Counted from the first letter of the stretch, positions 36,818 through 46,201 are shown. The stretch: 64,000 bases of DNA from Mycobacterium sp. 1245111.1 (GCF_001673405.1 NZ_LZLV01000034.1:186001-250000); one strand, 5' to 3'. Notes: generated from the letters alone by a model not told the origin. A program made the numbers and translations.

Positions 36818-36852
36818 TCCCGTGACGGCCGTCGCCCCCATAACCTGATGCG

Positions 36853-38499
36853 GTGACAACCGCCTACCGGCCCGCCCCGTCGACGCTGCGCACCCTGCCC
36901 CGACGACTGGTCACCCGCGCGCTCGCCCGGACGTTACGACTGGAATCGCCGACCACGAGCTACACCGTCGGCGAGGTCAAGATCCCGATGCGCGACGGCG
37001 TCGAGCTGGTCGCAGACGTCTACGAACCCACGGGAGAGGTCGTCGGCACGTTGTTGGCCCGCGGCCCCTACGGTCGCGCATTTCCGTTCTCGATGGTGTT
37101 CGCCGACCTGCATGCCGCCCGCGGGTATCGCGTGGTGCTGCAGAGCGTGCGAGGGACATTCGGGTCGGGCGGTGACTTTTCGCCGATGGTCAACGAGGCC
37201 GCCGACGGCGCCGACACCGTCGAGTGGATGCGCCGCCAGCCATGGTTCACCGGTCGCTTCGCCACCGTCGGAATCTCGTATCTGGGCTTCACCCAGTTCG
37301 CGCTGCTGCAAGATCCGCCGCCGGAGCTCGTCACCAGCGTGATCGTCGCCGGCCCGCATGACATGAGCCTGTCGGCCTGGGGCACCGGCTCGTTCACGGT
37401 CAACGACTTCCTCGGCTGGAGCAACCTGGTGGCACACCAGGAGGATCCGGGCCGGATCCGCGCCGGGATCCGCCAACTGCGGGCCCAGAAGAACGTGGCG
37501 CGGGCCGCCGGCGAGGCGCCGCTGGGCGCCGCCGGACGGGCACTGCTCGGCGACGCGGCGCCGTGGTGGGAGTCCTGGCTGACTCCCCCGGCGGACGACA
37601 ACCCGTTCTGGGGGCCGCTGAAGGTCGACTCCGCGCTCGACCGGATCCAGGTGCCGTTGCTGCTGCTCAGCGGTTGGCAGGATCTGTTTCTGCCGCAGAC
37701 GCTGCACCAATTCCGCCACCTTCGCGAGCGTGGCGTGGATGTCGCGCTGACCATGGGCCCGTGGACGCACACCCAGCTGCTGTTCGCCGGTCTGCCCACG
37801 ATCGCCCGGGAAACGCAGGACTGGCTGGACACCCACCTCGCCTGTCGCCCAGCCCCTGCGCGGTCCGGGCGATTTCGCTTCCACGTTGCCAACGAAGGCT
37901 GGCGCGAACTACCCGACTGGCCGCCGACCACCACCGAACGCGCGCTGTATCTGCAGCCGGGCGGCGGCCTGGCCGACACGGCACCGACGGCCGGATCCTC
38001 GGCCAGCTTCCGCTACGACCCGGCCGACCCGACTCCCACCATCGGGGGCCGGCTCCTCTCACCCGACAGCGGCTATCGCGACGACACCGTGTTGGCGGAC
38101 CGACGCGACGTGCTCAGCTTCACCACCGACGTACTCACCAAAGACCTTGTCGTGCACGGCAACCCGATCGCCGAGTTGGCGCACAGCTCCGACAACCCGT
38201 ATGTGGATGTGTTCGTCCGGATCAGCGAGGTCGACGCGAAAGGCCGCTCCCGCAACGTCAGCGACGCCTACCAGCGACTCACCGAGACGACCGACCACGT
38301 CCGCCTCGAGCTGGACGCGACCTCGCGCCGGTTCAAGGCCGGGACTCGTATTCGGGTGTTGATCGCCGGCGGCTGCCACCCACGGTACGACCGCAACCTC
38401 GGCCACGGGGAGCCGTCGTCGACGGGCTGCCAGCTCGCGCCGTCCACCCACGAGGTGCACTTCGGCACGTCCCGGATCGTGTTGCCGGTGGGCTCCTGA
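36853..38499 (+). CDS. CocE/NonD family (X-Pro dipeptidyl-peptidase-like) hydrolase
   Basis: A 548-residue serine hydrolase. The N-terminal alpha/beta hydrolase domain has RGTFGSGG and the nucleophile region TVGISYLGF; a His lies in GPWTHTQL. The C-terminal jelly-roll domain is typical of cocaine esterase and S15 peptidases. It would cleave an ester or amide; substrate unknown. GTG start. Its stop overlaps the next hydrolase ATG by one base, so the two are coupled. Confidence 0.85.
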   Translation: MTTAYRPAPSTLRTLPRRLVTRALARTLRLESPTTSYTVGEVKIPMRDGVELVADVYEPTGEVVGTLLARGPYGRAFPFSMVFADLHAARGYRVVLQSVRGTFGSGGDFSPMVNEAADGADTVEWMRRQPWFTGRFATVGISYLGFTQFALLQDPPPELVTSVIVAGPHDMSLSAWGTGSFTVNDFLGWSNLVAHQEDPGRIRAGIRQLRAQKNVARAAGEAPLGAAGRALLGDAAPWWESWLTPPADDNPFWGPLKVDSALDRIQVPLLLLSGWQDLFLPQTLHQFRHLRERGVDVALTMGPWTHTQLLFAGLPTIARETQDWLDTHLACRPAPARSGRFRFHVANEGWRELPDWPPTTTERALYLQPGGGLADTAPTAGSSASFRYDPADPTPTIGGRLLSPDSGYRDDTVLADRRDVLSFTTDVLTKDLVVHGNPIAELAHSSDNPYVDVFVRISEVDAKGRSRNVSDAYQRLTETTDHVRLELDATSRRFKAGTRIRVLIAGGCHPRYDRNLGHGEPSSTGCQLAPSTHEVHFGTSRIVLPVGS

Positions 38500-39485
38500 T
38501 GGGCGCGTTCGAGGAATGGCGAAGCGGCGGAACGGAAATCCGCTGGATGTCGACGACCGCCGCGAATTCCGGGGCGGACGTCACCGTGTTCACCCGCCGG
38601 TGCGGCACACCGGGAGCACCGGCCCTGGTCTGCGTGCACGGCTTCCCGACGGCAAGCATCGACTTCCTGGCGCTGACCCGTGAACTCGGCGCCGACTTCG
38701 ACATCCATCTGCTCGACTTCCCCGGCTACGGGCTTTCCGACAAGCCCGCCGCGCCGTACGTGTATTCGCTGTACGACGATGCGCGCCTTCTGGTCCATGC
38801 GATCATGACGCACTGGCAGCTCAGCGACTACATGATGCTGACGCACGACCGAGGCAGCAGCGTCGGGATGATCGCGCTGTCGATCTTCGACGATCTCGAG
38901 GATGCCAACCCACCGCGCGAAGTCATCTTCACAAACGCGAACATCTATCTCCCCCTTGCCAATCTGACCGGATTCCAACGAGCGCTGCTGGATCCGACCG
39001 TGGCGCGCAGCACCGCGCGCGCCACCACACCGGAGATGCTGGCCGCCGGCATGGGCATGACGACGTTTATGCCGCGACGAGGCCTAGACGATCCCGAGAT
39101 CGCGGCACTGGCACAATGCTTCGCGCACAACGACCAGGTCGCGGTGCTACCGGACACCATTCAGTACCTCAACGAGCGGGCTGCCGACGAAACCAATTGG
39201 CTGCAGGCGCTTTCCGCCAGCGGTATCAACACCAGTCTGGTCTGGGGTCTGCATGACAACGTGTCCCCGGTCCGGGTCGCGAATTACGTGTGGCAGGAGT
39301 TCCTCAGGGACAAGCCGGGATTGAACCGGTATTGGATACTGCCGAGCGCCGATCACTATCTTCAATGCGACGCTCCCGAACAGCTGGCCGATGTCGTACG
39401 ACTGACCGCAGCTGCCGAGCCCACATCGCTGTGCACGGTAGGCGACTGGCCCGAAGGCGCGGTGCTTGTCGACCAGACGCCTTGA
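38499..39485 (+). CDS. alpha/beta hydrolase, haloalkane dehalogenase/epoxide hydrolase-like
   Basis: A 328-residue alpha/beta hydrolase. The oxyanion segment is HGFPTASIDF and the nucleophile lies in THDRGSSVG, where an Asp in HDRG is typical of epoxide hydrolases and dehalogenases, not the Ser of esterases. A His near the end (SADHYLQ) completes the triad. The ATG at 38499 follows the CocE stop as TGATG. The frame runs much longer upstream but only as an alternative frame of the CocE gene. Confidence 0.82.
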   Translation: MGAFEEWRSGGTEIRWMSTTAANSGADVTVFTRRCGTPGAPALVCVHGFPTASIDFLALTRELGADFDIHLLDFPGYGLSDKPAAPYVYSLYDDARLLVHAIMTHWQLSDYMMLTHDRGSSVGMIALSIFDDLEDANPPREVIFTNANIYLPLANLTGFQRALLDPTVARSTARATTPEMLAAGMGMTTFMPRRGLDDPEIAALAQCFAHNDQVAVLPDTIQYLNERAADETNWLQALSASGINTSLVWGLHDNVSPVRVANYVWQEFLRDKPGLNRYWILPSADHYLQCDAPEQLADVVRLTAAAEPTSLCTVGDWPEGAVLVDQTP

Positions 39486-39494
39486 GCGGCAATG

Positions 39495-40061
39495 CTATTC
39501 GACCGCTTGACGGACGTGGGCGGCAACGTCACGCAGGGCGGCCTCGTCGTGCACCGGAGCGCCCAGGGGCGGTTCGGCCAACGGTAGCGGCACCCAACTG
39601 ATGCATCCGGCGTAGTCGGGCGTTCGGGGCAATTCGATCGGCTCGATCAGCGGGAAGGTCTGGACCACCAAGACGGCCAGGCGGTGCTTTGGGCGAAAGT
39701 CCAGGCGGTCGCGACGCACCGAGTCCGCGGTCCAGATGTGCAGGTCCTCGATCGCGTCGATATTGTCCGGCCGGTTGACAGGCAGCGCCGCAACGACTTT
39801 CGCCGCCGCCCGCACGACGAGCCGATCGTCACTGCTGTCGCACGCCGCCGGGTCGAGAAGATCGCGGAACTCGGGCCGCACCCGCTCGGCGTGGCTGTGC
39901 GCGAGCGTCGGGAACAACAGGAATTCACGGGCGACACTGCTGTCGAACCGTTTCTCACCGATGCCCCCCTTACGCAGCAACACCTGTTGCCGGCCGTCCA
40001 GCAGCGCATGCACCACCGCGCTCCACTCCTTGAGCGCCGGCGTCGTCGCGATCTCGGTCAC
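39495..40061 (-). CDS. DUF1802 family protein
   Basis: A 188-residue protein starting VTEIATTPALKEWSAVVHALLDGRQQVLLRKGGIGE, a beginning typical of DUF1802. No catalytic role is known to me. The GTG at 40061 overlaps the stop of the DUF2277 gene (GTGA), so the two are coupled. A frame continuing upstream is read in the DUF2277 gene and is rejected. Its stop is convergent with the hydrolase operon, nine bases away. Confidence 0.72.
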   Translation of the reverse strand: MTEIATTPALKEWSAVVHALLDGRQQVLLRKGGIGEKRFDSSVAREFLLFPTLAHSHAERVRPEFRDLLDPAACDSSDDRLVVRAAAKVVAALPVNRPDNIDAIEDLHIWTADSVRRDRLDFRPKHRLAVLVVQTFPLIEPIELPRTPDYAGCISWVPLPLAEPPLGAPVHDEAALRDVAAHVRQAVE

Positions 40062-40306
40062 CGTGCGGCTAGGCGGCGCAACGGCGGATCGGTCTTGGGT
40101 GGCTGGCGACGTTCCGGCAGGGCGTGCAGCAGCCGTGTCGTCGTCGCCGCCACTTCCACCACCGCCGCCTCGAACGCCGCGGCATGGGCCGAAGACGGTC
40201 GGGTGAAGCCGCTGACCTTGCGGACATACTGCCTGGCCGCCGCCTCGATCTCGTCGGTGGTCGCCGGCGGCTCGAGTCCACGCAATTCGGTGATGTTCCG
40301 GCACAT
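40058..40306 (-). CDS. DUF2277 family small protein
   Basis: An 82-residue protein beginning MCRNITELRGLEPPATTDEIEAAARQ, the hallmark of DUF2277. The N-terminal CRNI and the helical segment after it are highly conserved in actinobacteria; function unknown. It is upstream of and overlaps the DUF1802 gene, and is divergent from echA16 with 39 bases between the starts. Confidence 0.82.
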   Translation of the reverse strand: MCRNITELRGLEPPATTDEIEAAARQYVRKVSGFTRPSSAHAAAFEAAVVEVAATTTRLLHALPERRQPPKTDPPLRRLAAR

Positions 40307-40345
40307 GCCTCAACGATAGGACGGCCGGTGACTACGGTTGGCTGC

Positions 40346-41095
40346 ATGAGTGACGACATCTTGTTAATTGACACCGACGAGCGCGTGCGGACCTTGACCT
40401 TGAACCGGCCGCAGTCGCGGAACGCGTTGTCCGCCGCACTACGGGACCGGTTCTTCGGCGCGCTGGCCGACGCCGAGACCGACGACGACGTCGACGTCAT
40501 CATCGTCACCGGCACCGACCCGGTGTTCTGCGCCGGGCTGGACCTCAAGGAACTCGGCGAGCAGACCGCGTTGCCGGACATCTCGCCGCGCTGGCCAGCG
40601 CTGAGCAAGCCTGTGATCGGCGCGATCAACGGCGCCGCGGTGACCGGTGGGTTGGAGCTGACGCTGTACTGCGACATCCTGATCGCTTCTGAGCAGGCAC
40701 GCTTCGCCGACACCCACGCCCGGGTGGGTCTGCTGCCGACCTGGGGCCTGTCCGTGCGGCTCCCCCAGAAAGTCGGCGTGGGACTGGCCCGTCGGATGAG
40801 CATGACCGGCGACTACCTGTCTGCGCAGGACGCGCTGCGCGCCGGCCTCGTGACCGAAGTGGTGCCGCACGACCAGTTGTTGCCGAGCGCGCGCAAGGTC
40901 GCGGAGAGCATCGTCGGCAACAACCAGGGCGCCGTGCGCGCGCTGTTGTCGTCCTATCACCGGATCGACGAGTCGCAGACCAGCGAAGGGCTGTGGCTGG
41001 AAGCGACTGCGGCGCGGGCATTTCGGACGTCGGGTGACGACATTGCCGCCAACCGCGAGGCCGTCCTGCAGCGCGGTCGGGCGCAAGTGCGCTGA
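40346..41095 (+). CDS. echA16: enoyl-CoA hydratase/isomerase family protein
   Basis: A 249-residue crotonase-fold enzyme. It has the CoA-binding and oxyanion segments SRNALSAAL, DPVFCAGLDLKEL and GAAVTGGLELTLYCD. One usual catalytic Glu position reads THARVGLLPTWG without the second acidic residue of canonical hydratases, so the exact reaction (hydratase, isomerase or hydrolase) is uncertain. Length equals Rv2831 EchA16 as I recall. The ATG at 40346 is chosen; the frame upstream is in the DUF2277 gene. Confidence 0.87.
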   Translation: MSDDILLIDTDERVRTLTLNRPQSRNALSAALRDRFFGALADAETDDDVDVIIVTGTDPVFCAGLDLKELGEQTALPDISPRWPALSKPVIGAINGAAVTGGLELTLYCDILIASEQARFADTHARVGLLPTWGLSVRLPQKVGVGLARRMSMTGDYLSAQDALRAGLVTEVVPHDQLLPSARKVAESIVGNNQGAVRALLSSYHRIDESQTSEGLWLEATAARAFRTSGDDIAANREAVLQRGRAQVR

Positions 41096-41115
41096 GGGCG
41101 CTGCGAGCGGATTCG

Positions 41116-41673
41116 TCAGATACCGAACAGCGCCTCGGCAAGACCGATGAACATTTCGTTGGGTGCGTCGAACACCAGGAAATTGGCCGCTGCGAGGTCG
41201 TGGAATGCGGCGAGTGCGTAATCACCCAGGGCCCAACTTTGCGCGGCGTCCATGACTTGGCCCTGCGCCGCGACACTGATGTTTTGTACTTCGGCTACCG
41301 CATCGGTCAGATCGGTCGGAGGTACCTGAATCGACGAGATATCTATTTCGTAGTTGACCGGATTGTTCGTCAGGATGCCGACCGAGTCAACGAAGACGTT
41401 CTCCTCCGGCCCGAACAGCAAGGCCTCGATACCCGCCAAGTCAACATTGAGGGCCTCGGGGATATCGCCGGCCGCGAGCGACTCCGCACCGAAACTGATT
41501 AGGCCCTCGCCATACGTGATAGTCGCTTGCACGTTGTCGAACATCTCACCGATGGGATCGTCGGCGTGGGCACTCGGCGCGCTCGCCAGCTGGCTTATCG
41601 TGGCGATGAGTATCCCGCCGACCGCAGCGCTTATCGTCATGGCCGTGCGCTTGATGTGGTGCTCGATGACCAT
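41116..41673 (-). CDS. exported repeat protein, paralogue 3 of 3
   Basis: A 185-residue protein of an unrecognised family. A signal peptide ends near SAHADDP. The mature part is mostly acidic/hydrophobic helix, with two related halves: the first has YGEGLISFGAESLAAGDIPEA then LFGPEENVF, the second ALGDYALAA then LVFDAPNEMF. It ends in FGI. Most divergent of the three tandem copies. No enzyme motif; probably a cell-envelope or secreted protein. Confidence 0.72.
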   Translation of the reverse strand: MVIEHHIKRTAMTISAAVGGILIATISQLASAPSAHADDPIGEMFDNVQATITYGEGLISFGAESLAAGDIPEALNVDLAGIEALLFGPEENVFVDSVGILTNNPVNYEIDISSIQVPPTDLTDAVAEVQNISVAAQGQVMDAAQSWALGDYALAAFHDLAAANFLVFDAPNEMFIGLAEALFGI

Positions 41674-41719
41674 TGTTCGTCCCCAAAGTTGTTGCAGTAC
41701 AGCCGTTCAAGCTACGACG

Positions 41720-42283
41720 TCAGAAACCGAGCGACGATTCGACAAGGCCAAGAATTGCTGCGTTCGGCGCCTCGACCCAGAGCGCATTGAATCCCTCGAT
41801 GTCGAGTAGCTCGGCAGCGGGAAAGTCGCCGGCAGTCATGAAGTTGGCAGCTTGGGTGAAGTCGACGTTGGCCGCATCGGTGAAACCTTGTATTTGAACC
41901 AGAGCCGACGCCCAATCAGTCGGGCCGCTGATCGGCTCGAACCCGATGACCGCGTGCACGGGCGTGTTCGTCAGCGCATCGACGGTGTCCAGCAAGACGT
42001 TTTCCTCGGGCGCGATCAGGACATTGTCCAGCCCGATGAGGCCGGCCGATGTACCGGGGATCAGATAGCCGGACGAGAAGTCCATCGCTGCGGCATTCAG
42101 ATACGAGTTACCGATTTCGGTCACCAGCTGAACGTTGTTGAGGAGTTCGCTGATGGGGTCATCTGCGCGTGCAGTCGGCGCGACAACGAGCTGGCTCATC
42201 ACGGCGATGAGCATCCCGCCGGCAGCCGCACCGGCGCCGAGCGGGTAGCGAACGCGTAAGTGGTTGCACGTCACGGTGTTCAC
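41720..42283 (-). CDS. exported repeat protein, paralogue 2 of 3
   Basis: A 187-residue paralogue of its two neighbours. Signal peptide ends near TARADDPI. Shared segments with the next copy include VDALTNTPVHA, VDFTQAANFMTAGDFPAAELL and APNAAILGLVES, ending in LGF. Same two-half arrangement. Only eight bases separate it from paralogue 1, so they are likely co-transcribed. Function unknown. Confidence 0.72.
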   Translation of the reverse strand: MNTVTCNHLRVRYPLGAGAAAGGMLIAVMSQLVVAPTARADDPISELLNNVQLVTEIGNSYLNAAAMDFSSGYLIPGTSAGLIGLDNVLIAPEENVLLDTVDALTNTPVHAVIGFEPISGPTDWASALVQIQGFTDAANVDFTQAANFMTAGDFPAAELLDIEGFNALWVEAPNAAILGLVESSLGF

Positions 42284-42291
42284 GGTCCCCG

Positions 42292-42846
42292 TCAGAACCC
42301 GAATACCGACTCGGTGAGACCGAGGATGAGCGCGTTGGGCGCCTCGAACCAGAGCGCGTTGTTGCCCGCGACCTCGAGCAGCTCAGCCGCGGGAAAGTCG
42401 CCGACAGTCATGAGATTGGTCGCCTGGGTGAAGTCGACCTGAGCGATGTCGTAATACGCCTGCGCATCCGTCAGCGCCGTTGCGAAATCGGCCGGGGCCG
42501 GGCTGATCGCATCGATGTCAAACGGGGACGCCACCGGAGTGTTCGTCAGGGCATCAATCCCGTCGACGTACAGGTTTTCCAGCGGCGCAAACAGCGTGTT
42601 GTCGACTCCCGTGAGGTACGCATCGAGCGCGTAGGTCGGCTCGCCCGCCGCCAAGTACTGGTCCCCGAGGGTCAAGAACTGCTCGCCCGCGCTGAAAACA
42701 ACGTCGACGTTGTTGAGCGTGTCGGTGATGGGATCCGCGTGCGCCGGCGACACAGCCAGTTCGCTGAGCCCCCAGAACAATAATCCGGCGGCGGCCGCGC
42801 CGACTGCAGCGATGTGCTTGCCACGCCGTGAGGTCGTGGTGTTCAT
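42292..42846 (-). CDS. exported repeat protein, paralogue 1 of 3
   Basis: A 184-residue protein. After a signal peptide ending SPAHADP come two related halves of about 65 residues. First half: AAGEPTYALDAYLTGVDNTL then APLENLYVDG. Second half: TVGDFPAAELLEVAGNNALW then APNALILGL. The shared pattern is G-D/E, Ala-rich helix, G, Leu/Phe, AP-x-N, GL. It ends in FGF. No Pfam family recognised. It is the copy nearest the LuxR gene, 102 bases downstream of its stop. Confidence 0.75.
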   Translation of the reverse strand: MNTTTSRRGKHIAAVGAAAAGLLFWGLSELAVSPAHADPITDTLNNVDVVFSAGEQFLTLGDQYLAAGEPTYALDAYLTGVDNTLFAPLENLYVDGIDALTNTPVASPFDIDAISPAPADFATALTDAQAYYDIAQVDFTQATNLMTVGDFPAAELLEVAGNNALWFEAPNALILGLTESVFGF

Positions 42847-42948
42847 GAAGATCTCCTATGAGTCGCATTGACCTGAGCTAATGCTGAGAAGTCTCCGTGG
42901 AAGAGGGAGAAGCGCACATGGGGAAAATTCCCCAAATTGGCGTCTTCG

Positions 42949-45549
42949 TTAGTCGGCCGCCCGCTGGTTCAGCTTGTGAGCGGCTTGCACGCGATTCGCC
43001 ACGTCGAGCTTGTCGAGGATCGCTTCGACATGGTGGCCAACGGTTTTCGGGCTCAGGTGCAACGCCGCGGCAATCGAGGCGTCGCTGTTGCCGGCCGCCA
43101 GCAATACGGCCACCTCACGCTGGCGCCGGGTGAGCCCGTCCGGGTCACTCTTGCTGTGGCTGGCTCGGCCAGGTGCGGTGGGTCCGCGAAGTTCCGCGAG
43201 CCGTTGCTGAGCGCGACGGGTCGCCGCCCGGGCGCCCAGTCGGCGGAAGTTGGCCGCCGCCGACTGCACCGCATCGAGATCGCCGCTCAACCGTGCGATC
43301 GCGGCATCGTAGGGGCACCCGAGCCGCTCCCATTCCGCGGCCGCCGCGCCCCAGTCACCGTTGACTTCCATCTGGTAGGGCGTCGGCGGATCCGGAATCG
43401 GGGGCACGACAACGCCTCCCAGGTGTAGCCAACGCTGCAACCGACCGGTCAACCAAGGATCCGCGTTCACTCCCGAAATAGCCAGCGCCCGTTTGGCTTC
43501 TGCGACCGCTGCCTCGTCGTCGCCAGCCAGCCAGGCGATTTCGGCACGCGCGGCCCAGGCCGGGCTGAAGAAAAAGAAGTCGCCCGGCTCTGCGTCGTCG
43601 GCGGGCGGATGCAGCGGCGGGCCGTTGTGCTTTTCGCCGCGGCGCGCGCGTACGAGTGCCATTGCGACCCGGGGCATCGTCGAGTTGACGTCGGTCAGTC
43701 CTCGTCGAGTGAACGCCTCCTCGGCGCTGGCAATCGCCGCTGCCCAGTCACCTCGCTGCAGGGCCACCATCGCCGCAGTGACGACCGGCATCACCTCGTA
43801 ATAGCCCAGATCGTCCGCGTCGCAGAACTTTGCGAGCTCGTCGCTGTAGCGTTGCGCGCGGTCGAGGTCGTGGTGCAGCGCCGCTGTCCAGCCGATCGCG
43901 CCTCCGACGATACCGACGTGTTCGGCCAATCCTTTGTCCGACATCGCAGCGTGCCAGGTCGTTTCGATGTCTTCCCACCCGGGCCCGCCCTGGGTAATCG
44001 ACCACAGCGCGGTCAGGCAACGTGCGGACATCACGACGCCCGGCTCGTCGACAGCCTCTCCCAAGTCGATTGCCCGCGAGGCATATTCGATACAGGCCGG
44101 GTCGTACGACAGCACCCCTAGCGACAGCATGTTTGCCAAGGATCTAGCTAGTTGCGGTGTGGGACCACGACCTTCGAGCAGCGTTAGCGAGGATTGTGCG
44201 GCCTGCCTGGCCTCGCGGAATCGAGCCATCGACGCCCACAGCAGATGCGACAACAGGCTGAGATCCTCACCTTCCCCGAGGGGATCACCCATCGCGCGCC
44301 GCATGTCGACCGCCTGCCGCCACAGCGATTCCGCCTCGTCGGCGTCGCCGTACAGGTAACGGGCGAACGCGTGCCCCTCGATCCACACCACCCTCTGCTC
44401 AGGTGCGACGCCGTCGGCGTGGCTCAGCGCAAGGGCGTACAGTTCGGCGGCTTCCCGGTTGGCGCCCAAAGCCGCCGCACGCTGTGCACCGGCAATCCCG
44501 TAGCGAACCGTGGCGTCGTCGTCACCGGCCTGGTCAGCATGAAAAGTCAACGCCGCCAAGCTGTCCGGCTCGATTGGGGTCACCGACAACGCGTCCATCG
44601 CTCCTCGGTGCAGCAGCCGACGTTCGTGAATGGGAATCTGGTCAAGTGTCGCGCGCCGGGCCAGCTCATGGCGAAAGCCGAGCACGCCATCTTCGGCGAC
44701 CAGGACACCGACACGCAGACATTCGTCCACACCGATGTGGGCCTGCGGGCAAATTGCTTGCACGAGCGCCAGTGACGCGCGGGATCCACAGACCGCCACC
44801 GCATGTGCGGTGTCGCGTCCAGCGTCTGAGAGTCGGGCCAACCGGCCCAGCACCGCCTCGGCGACACTATGCGGCAGACCATCTCGTCCGGGTCCCGCGC
44901 CGAGAATTTCGGTGACGTAGAACGGGTTTCCGCCCGTCAGTCGGTACAGATCGGTGACATTGAGCCCGCTGCCGGCTGACAACTCAGCGACCGCATCCCG
45001 GCTCAGCGCCGTCAACCCGATACGCGTGATTGCGGCGCTGGTCGCAACGTCCCCGATCGCAGCCGTCAGCGGATGCCGCGGGCCCACTTCGTCGTCGCGG
45101 TAGGTCATCACCAGCAGCAGCGGCAATCCGGCGATCCGGCGCCCGAGAAACCTCAACAGATCCAGGGTGGCGCCGTCGGCCCAGTGCATGTCCTCGATCA
45201 CCCATAGCCACCGTTGCCCGCCGCGCAACACCTCGAGGAGGCGGCGGTACACGCCGCCGGTATCTCCCGCGTCCAGCGCCGCGGCCAAACCGTCGGCCGC
45301 GCGGCGATCCAAACCAGCCATCGCATCGATCAGCGGCCCCAGCGGCCGTGGAGTCGCCAGCGGATCGCACCAGCCCTGCAGCACCCGCACCGCCGGGGCC
45401 GTACCGGCCACCAATTCATTGATCACCGCGGTCTTGCCCACACCGGCTTCGCCGCGCATCAACACAACGCGACCGCGATCTCGTCCCACCCGCCGCGCCA
45501 AGCCGGCGAGTTCACGCAGTTCCTCGTCGCGTTCGAGCAGCCGTCCCAT
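42949..45549 (-). CDS. large LuxR-type regulator with AAA/STAND ATPase domain
   Basis: An 866-residue protein. Walker A GEAGVGKT is at residues 33-40, a Walker B region VIEDMHWADG near 115, then a long helical repeat region of MalT/TPR kind, and a C-terminal LuxR helix-turn-helix (LTRRQREVAVLLAAGNSDASI..) from about residue 805. Such proteins bind ATP and an inducer and then activate genes. Its ribosome site lies in a perfect palindrome. It is on the same strand as, and just upstream of, three exported paralogues that may be its targets. Confidence 0.87.
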   Translation of the reverse strand: MGRLLERDEELRELAGLARRVGRDRGRVVLMRGEAGVGKTAVINELVAGTAPAVRVLQGWCDPLATPRPLGPLIDAMAGLDRRAADGLAAALDAGDTGGVYRRLLEVLRGGQRWLWVIEDMHWADGATLDLLRFLGRRIAGLPLLLVMTYRDDEVGPRHPLTAAIGDVATSAAITRIGLTALSRDAVAELSAGSGLNVTDLYRLTGGNPFYVTEILGAGPGRDGLPHSVAEAVLGRLARLSDAGRDTAHAVAVCGSRASLALVQAICPQAHIGVDECLRVGVLVAEDGVLGFRHELARRATLDQIPIHERRLLHRGAMDALSVTPIEPDSLAALTFHADQAGDDDATVRYGIAGAQRAAALGANREAAELYALALSHADGVAPEQRVVWIEGHAFARYLYGDADEAESLWRQAVDMRRAMGDPLGEGEDLSLLSHLLWASMARFREARQAAQSSLTLLEGRGPTPQLARSLANMLSLGVLSYDPACIEYASRAIDLGEAVDEPGVVMSARCLTALWSITQGGPGWEDIETTWHAAMSDKGLAEHVGIVGGAIGWTAALHHDLDRAQRYSDELAKFCDADDLGYYEVMPVVTAAMVALQRGDWAAAIASAEEAFTRRGLTDVNSTMPRVAMALVRARRGEKHNGPPLHPPADDAEPGDFFFFSPAWAARAEIAWLAGDDEAAVAEAKRALAISGVNADPWLTGRLQRWLHLGGVVVPPIPDPPTPYQMEVNGDWGAAAAEWERLGCPYDAAIARLSGDLDAVQSAAANFRRLGARAATRRAQQRLAELRGPTAPGRASHSKSDPDGLTRRQREVAVLLAAGNSDASIAAALHLSPKTVGHHVEAILDKLDVANRVQAAHKLNQRAAD

Positions 45550-45555
45550 GATCAG

Positions 45556-45573
45556 CCTCGCGACGTCGCGAGG
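45556..45573. promoter_or_regulatory. perfect 18-bp palindrome containing the LuxR-gene ribosome site
   Basis: Nine-base arms with no spacer (CCTCGCGAC/GTCGCGAGG). The GCGAGG at its downstream end is the only ribosome-site candidate, ending six bases before the ATG at 45549. Either a LuxR dimer operator or an RNA hairpin hiding the ribosome site. Confidence 0.6.
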
Positions 45574-45662
45574 ACCGCCAAGCGCGCGTCAAAGAAGCAT
45601 CCGGGCATGATGAGCAACTACTTTAATGCCGCAGATGTGGTGCCGCAGACCAGTGCAGGCCG

Positions 45663-46201
45663 CTAATCCGCGAGTCTCCTGAGGACTCGGCAGGGATTAC
45701 CGGCAGCCAGCACCTGTTCGGGCACGTCCCTGGTGACGACGCTTCCCGCCCCGATCACCGAGTCCTCGCCGACGGTCACCCCCGGGCACACGATGACGCC
45801 GGCCGCAAGCCAGGCGTTGTCGGCGATGACGATCGGCGCGGCGGATTCCCAGCCCGCCCGTCGGGATTCGTGATCGTCGACGGGGTGCCGGGGCGTGACA
45901 AGCTGGACGCGTGGACCGATCTGCACGTGGTCGCCGATGGTGATCGATGCGCAGTCGAGAAAGATCGCATCGTAGTTGACGAAACAGCCCGCCCCGATCG
46001 AGATATGCGTGCCGTAGTCGCACTGGAACCGCGGCAGAATCTCCGAGCCCTCGCCCAGCGATCCGAGCAACTCGTCCAACGCGCGCTCATCGCCCCCGTT
46101 GAACGCGTCGAGTAGCCGCCGGCAGGCGTCACGGCCCGCCACCAGTTCGGGATCGTCGGCGCGGTACAACTCGCCGCTCAGCATCCGGTCACGCTGACTG
46201 C

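Noticed and set aside
37563..38498. Long upstream extension of the second hydrolase (38499-39485)
   Set aside because: The extension is an alternative frame of the CocE/NonD gene, rich in Arg/Pro/Ala; homology begins at the ATG at 38499.
40062..40313. Single 272-residue gene covering both DUF1802 and DUF2277 regions
   Set aside because: The upstream part is an off-frame reading of the DUF2277 gene, whose CRNI start is diagnostic; the DUF1802 GTG overlaps it.
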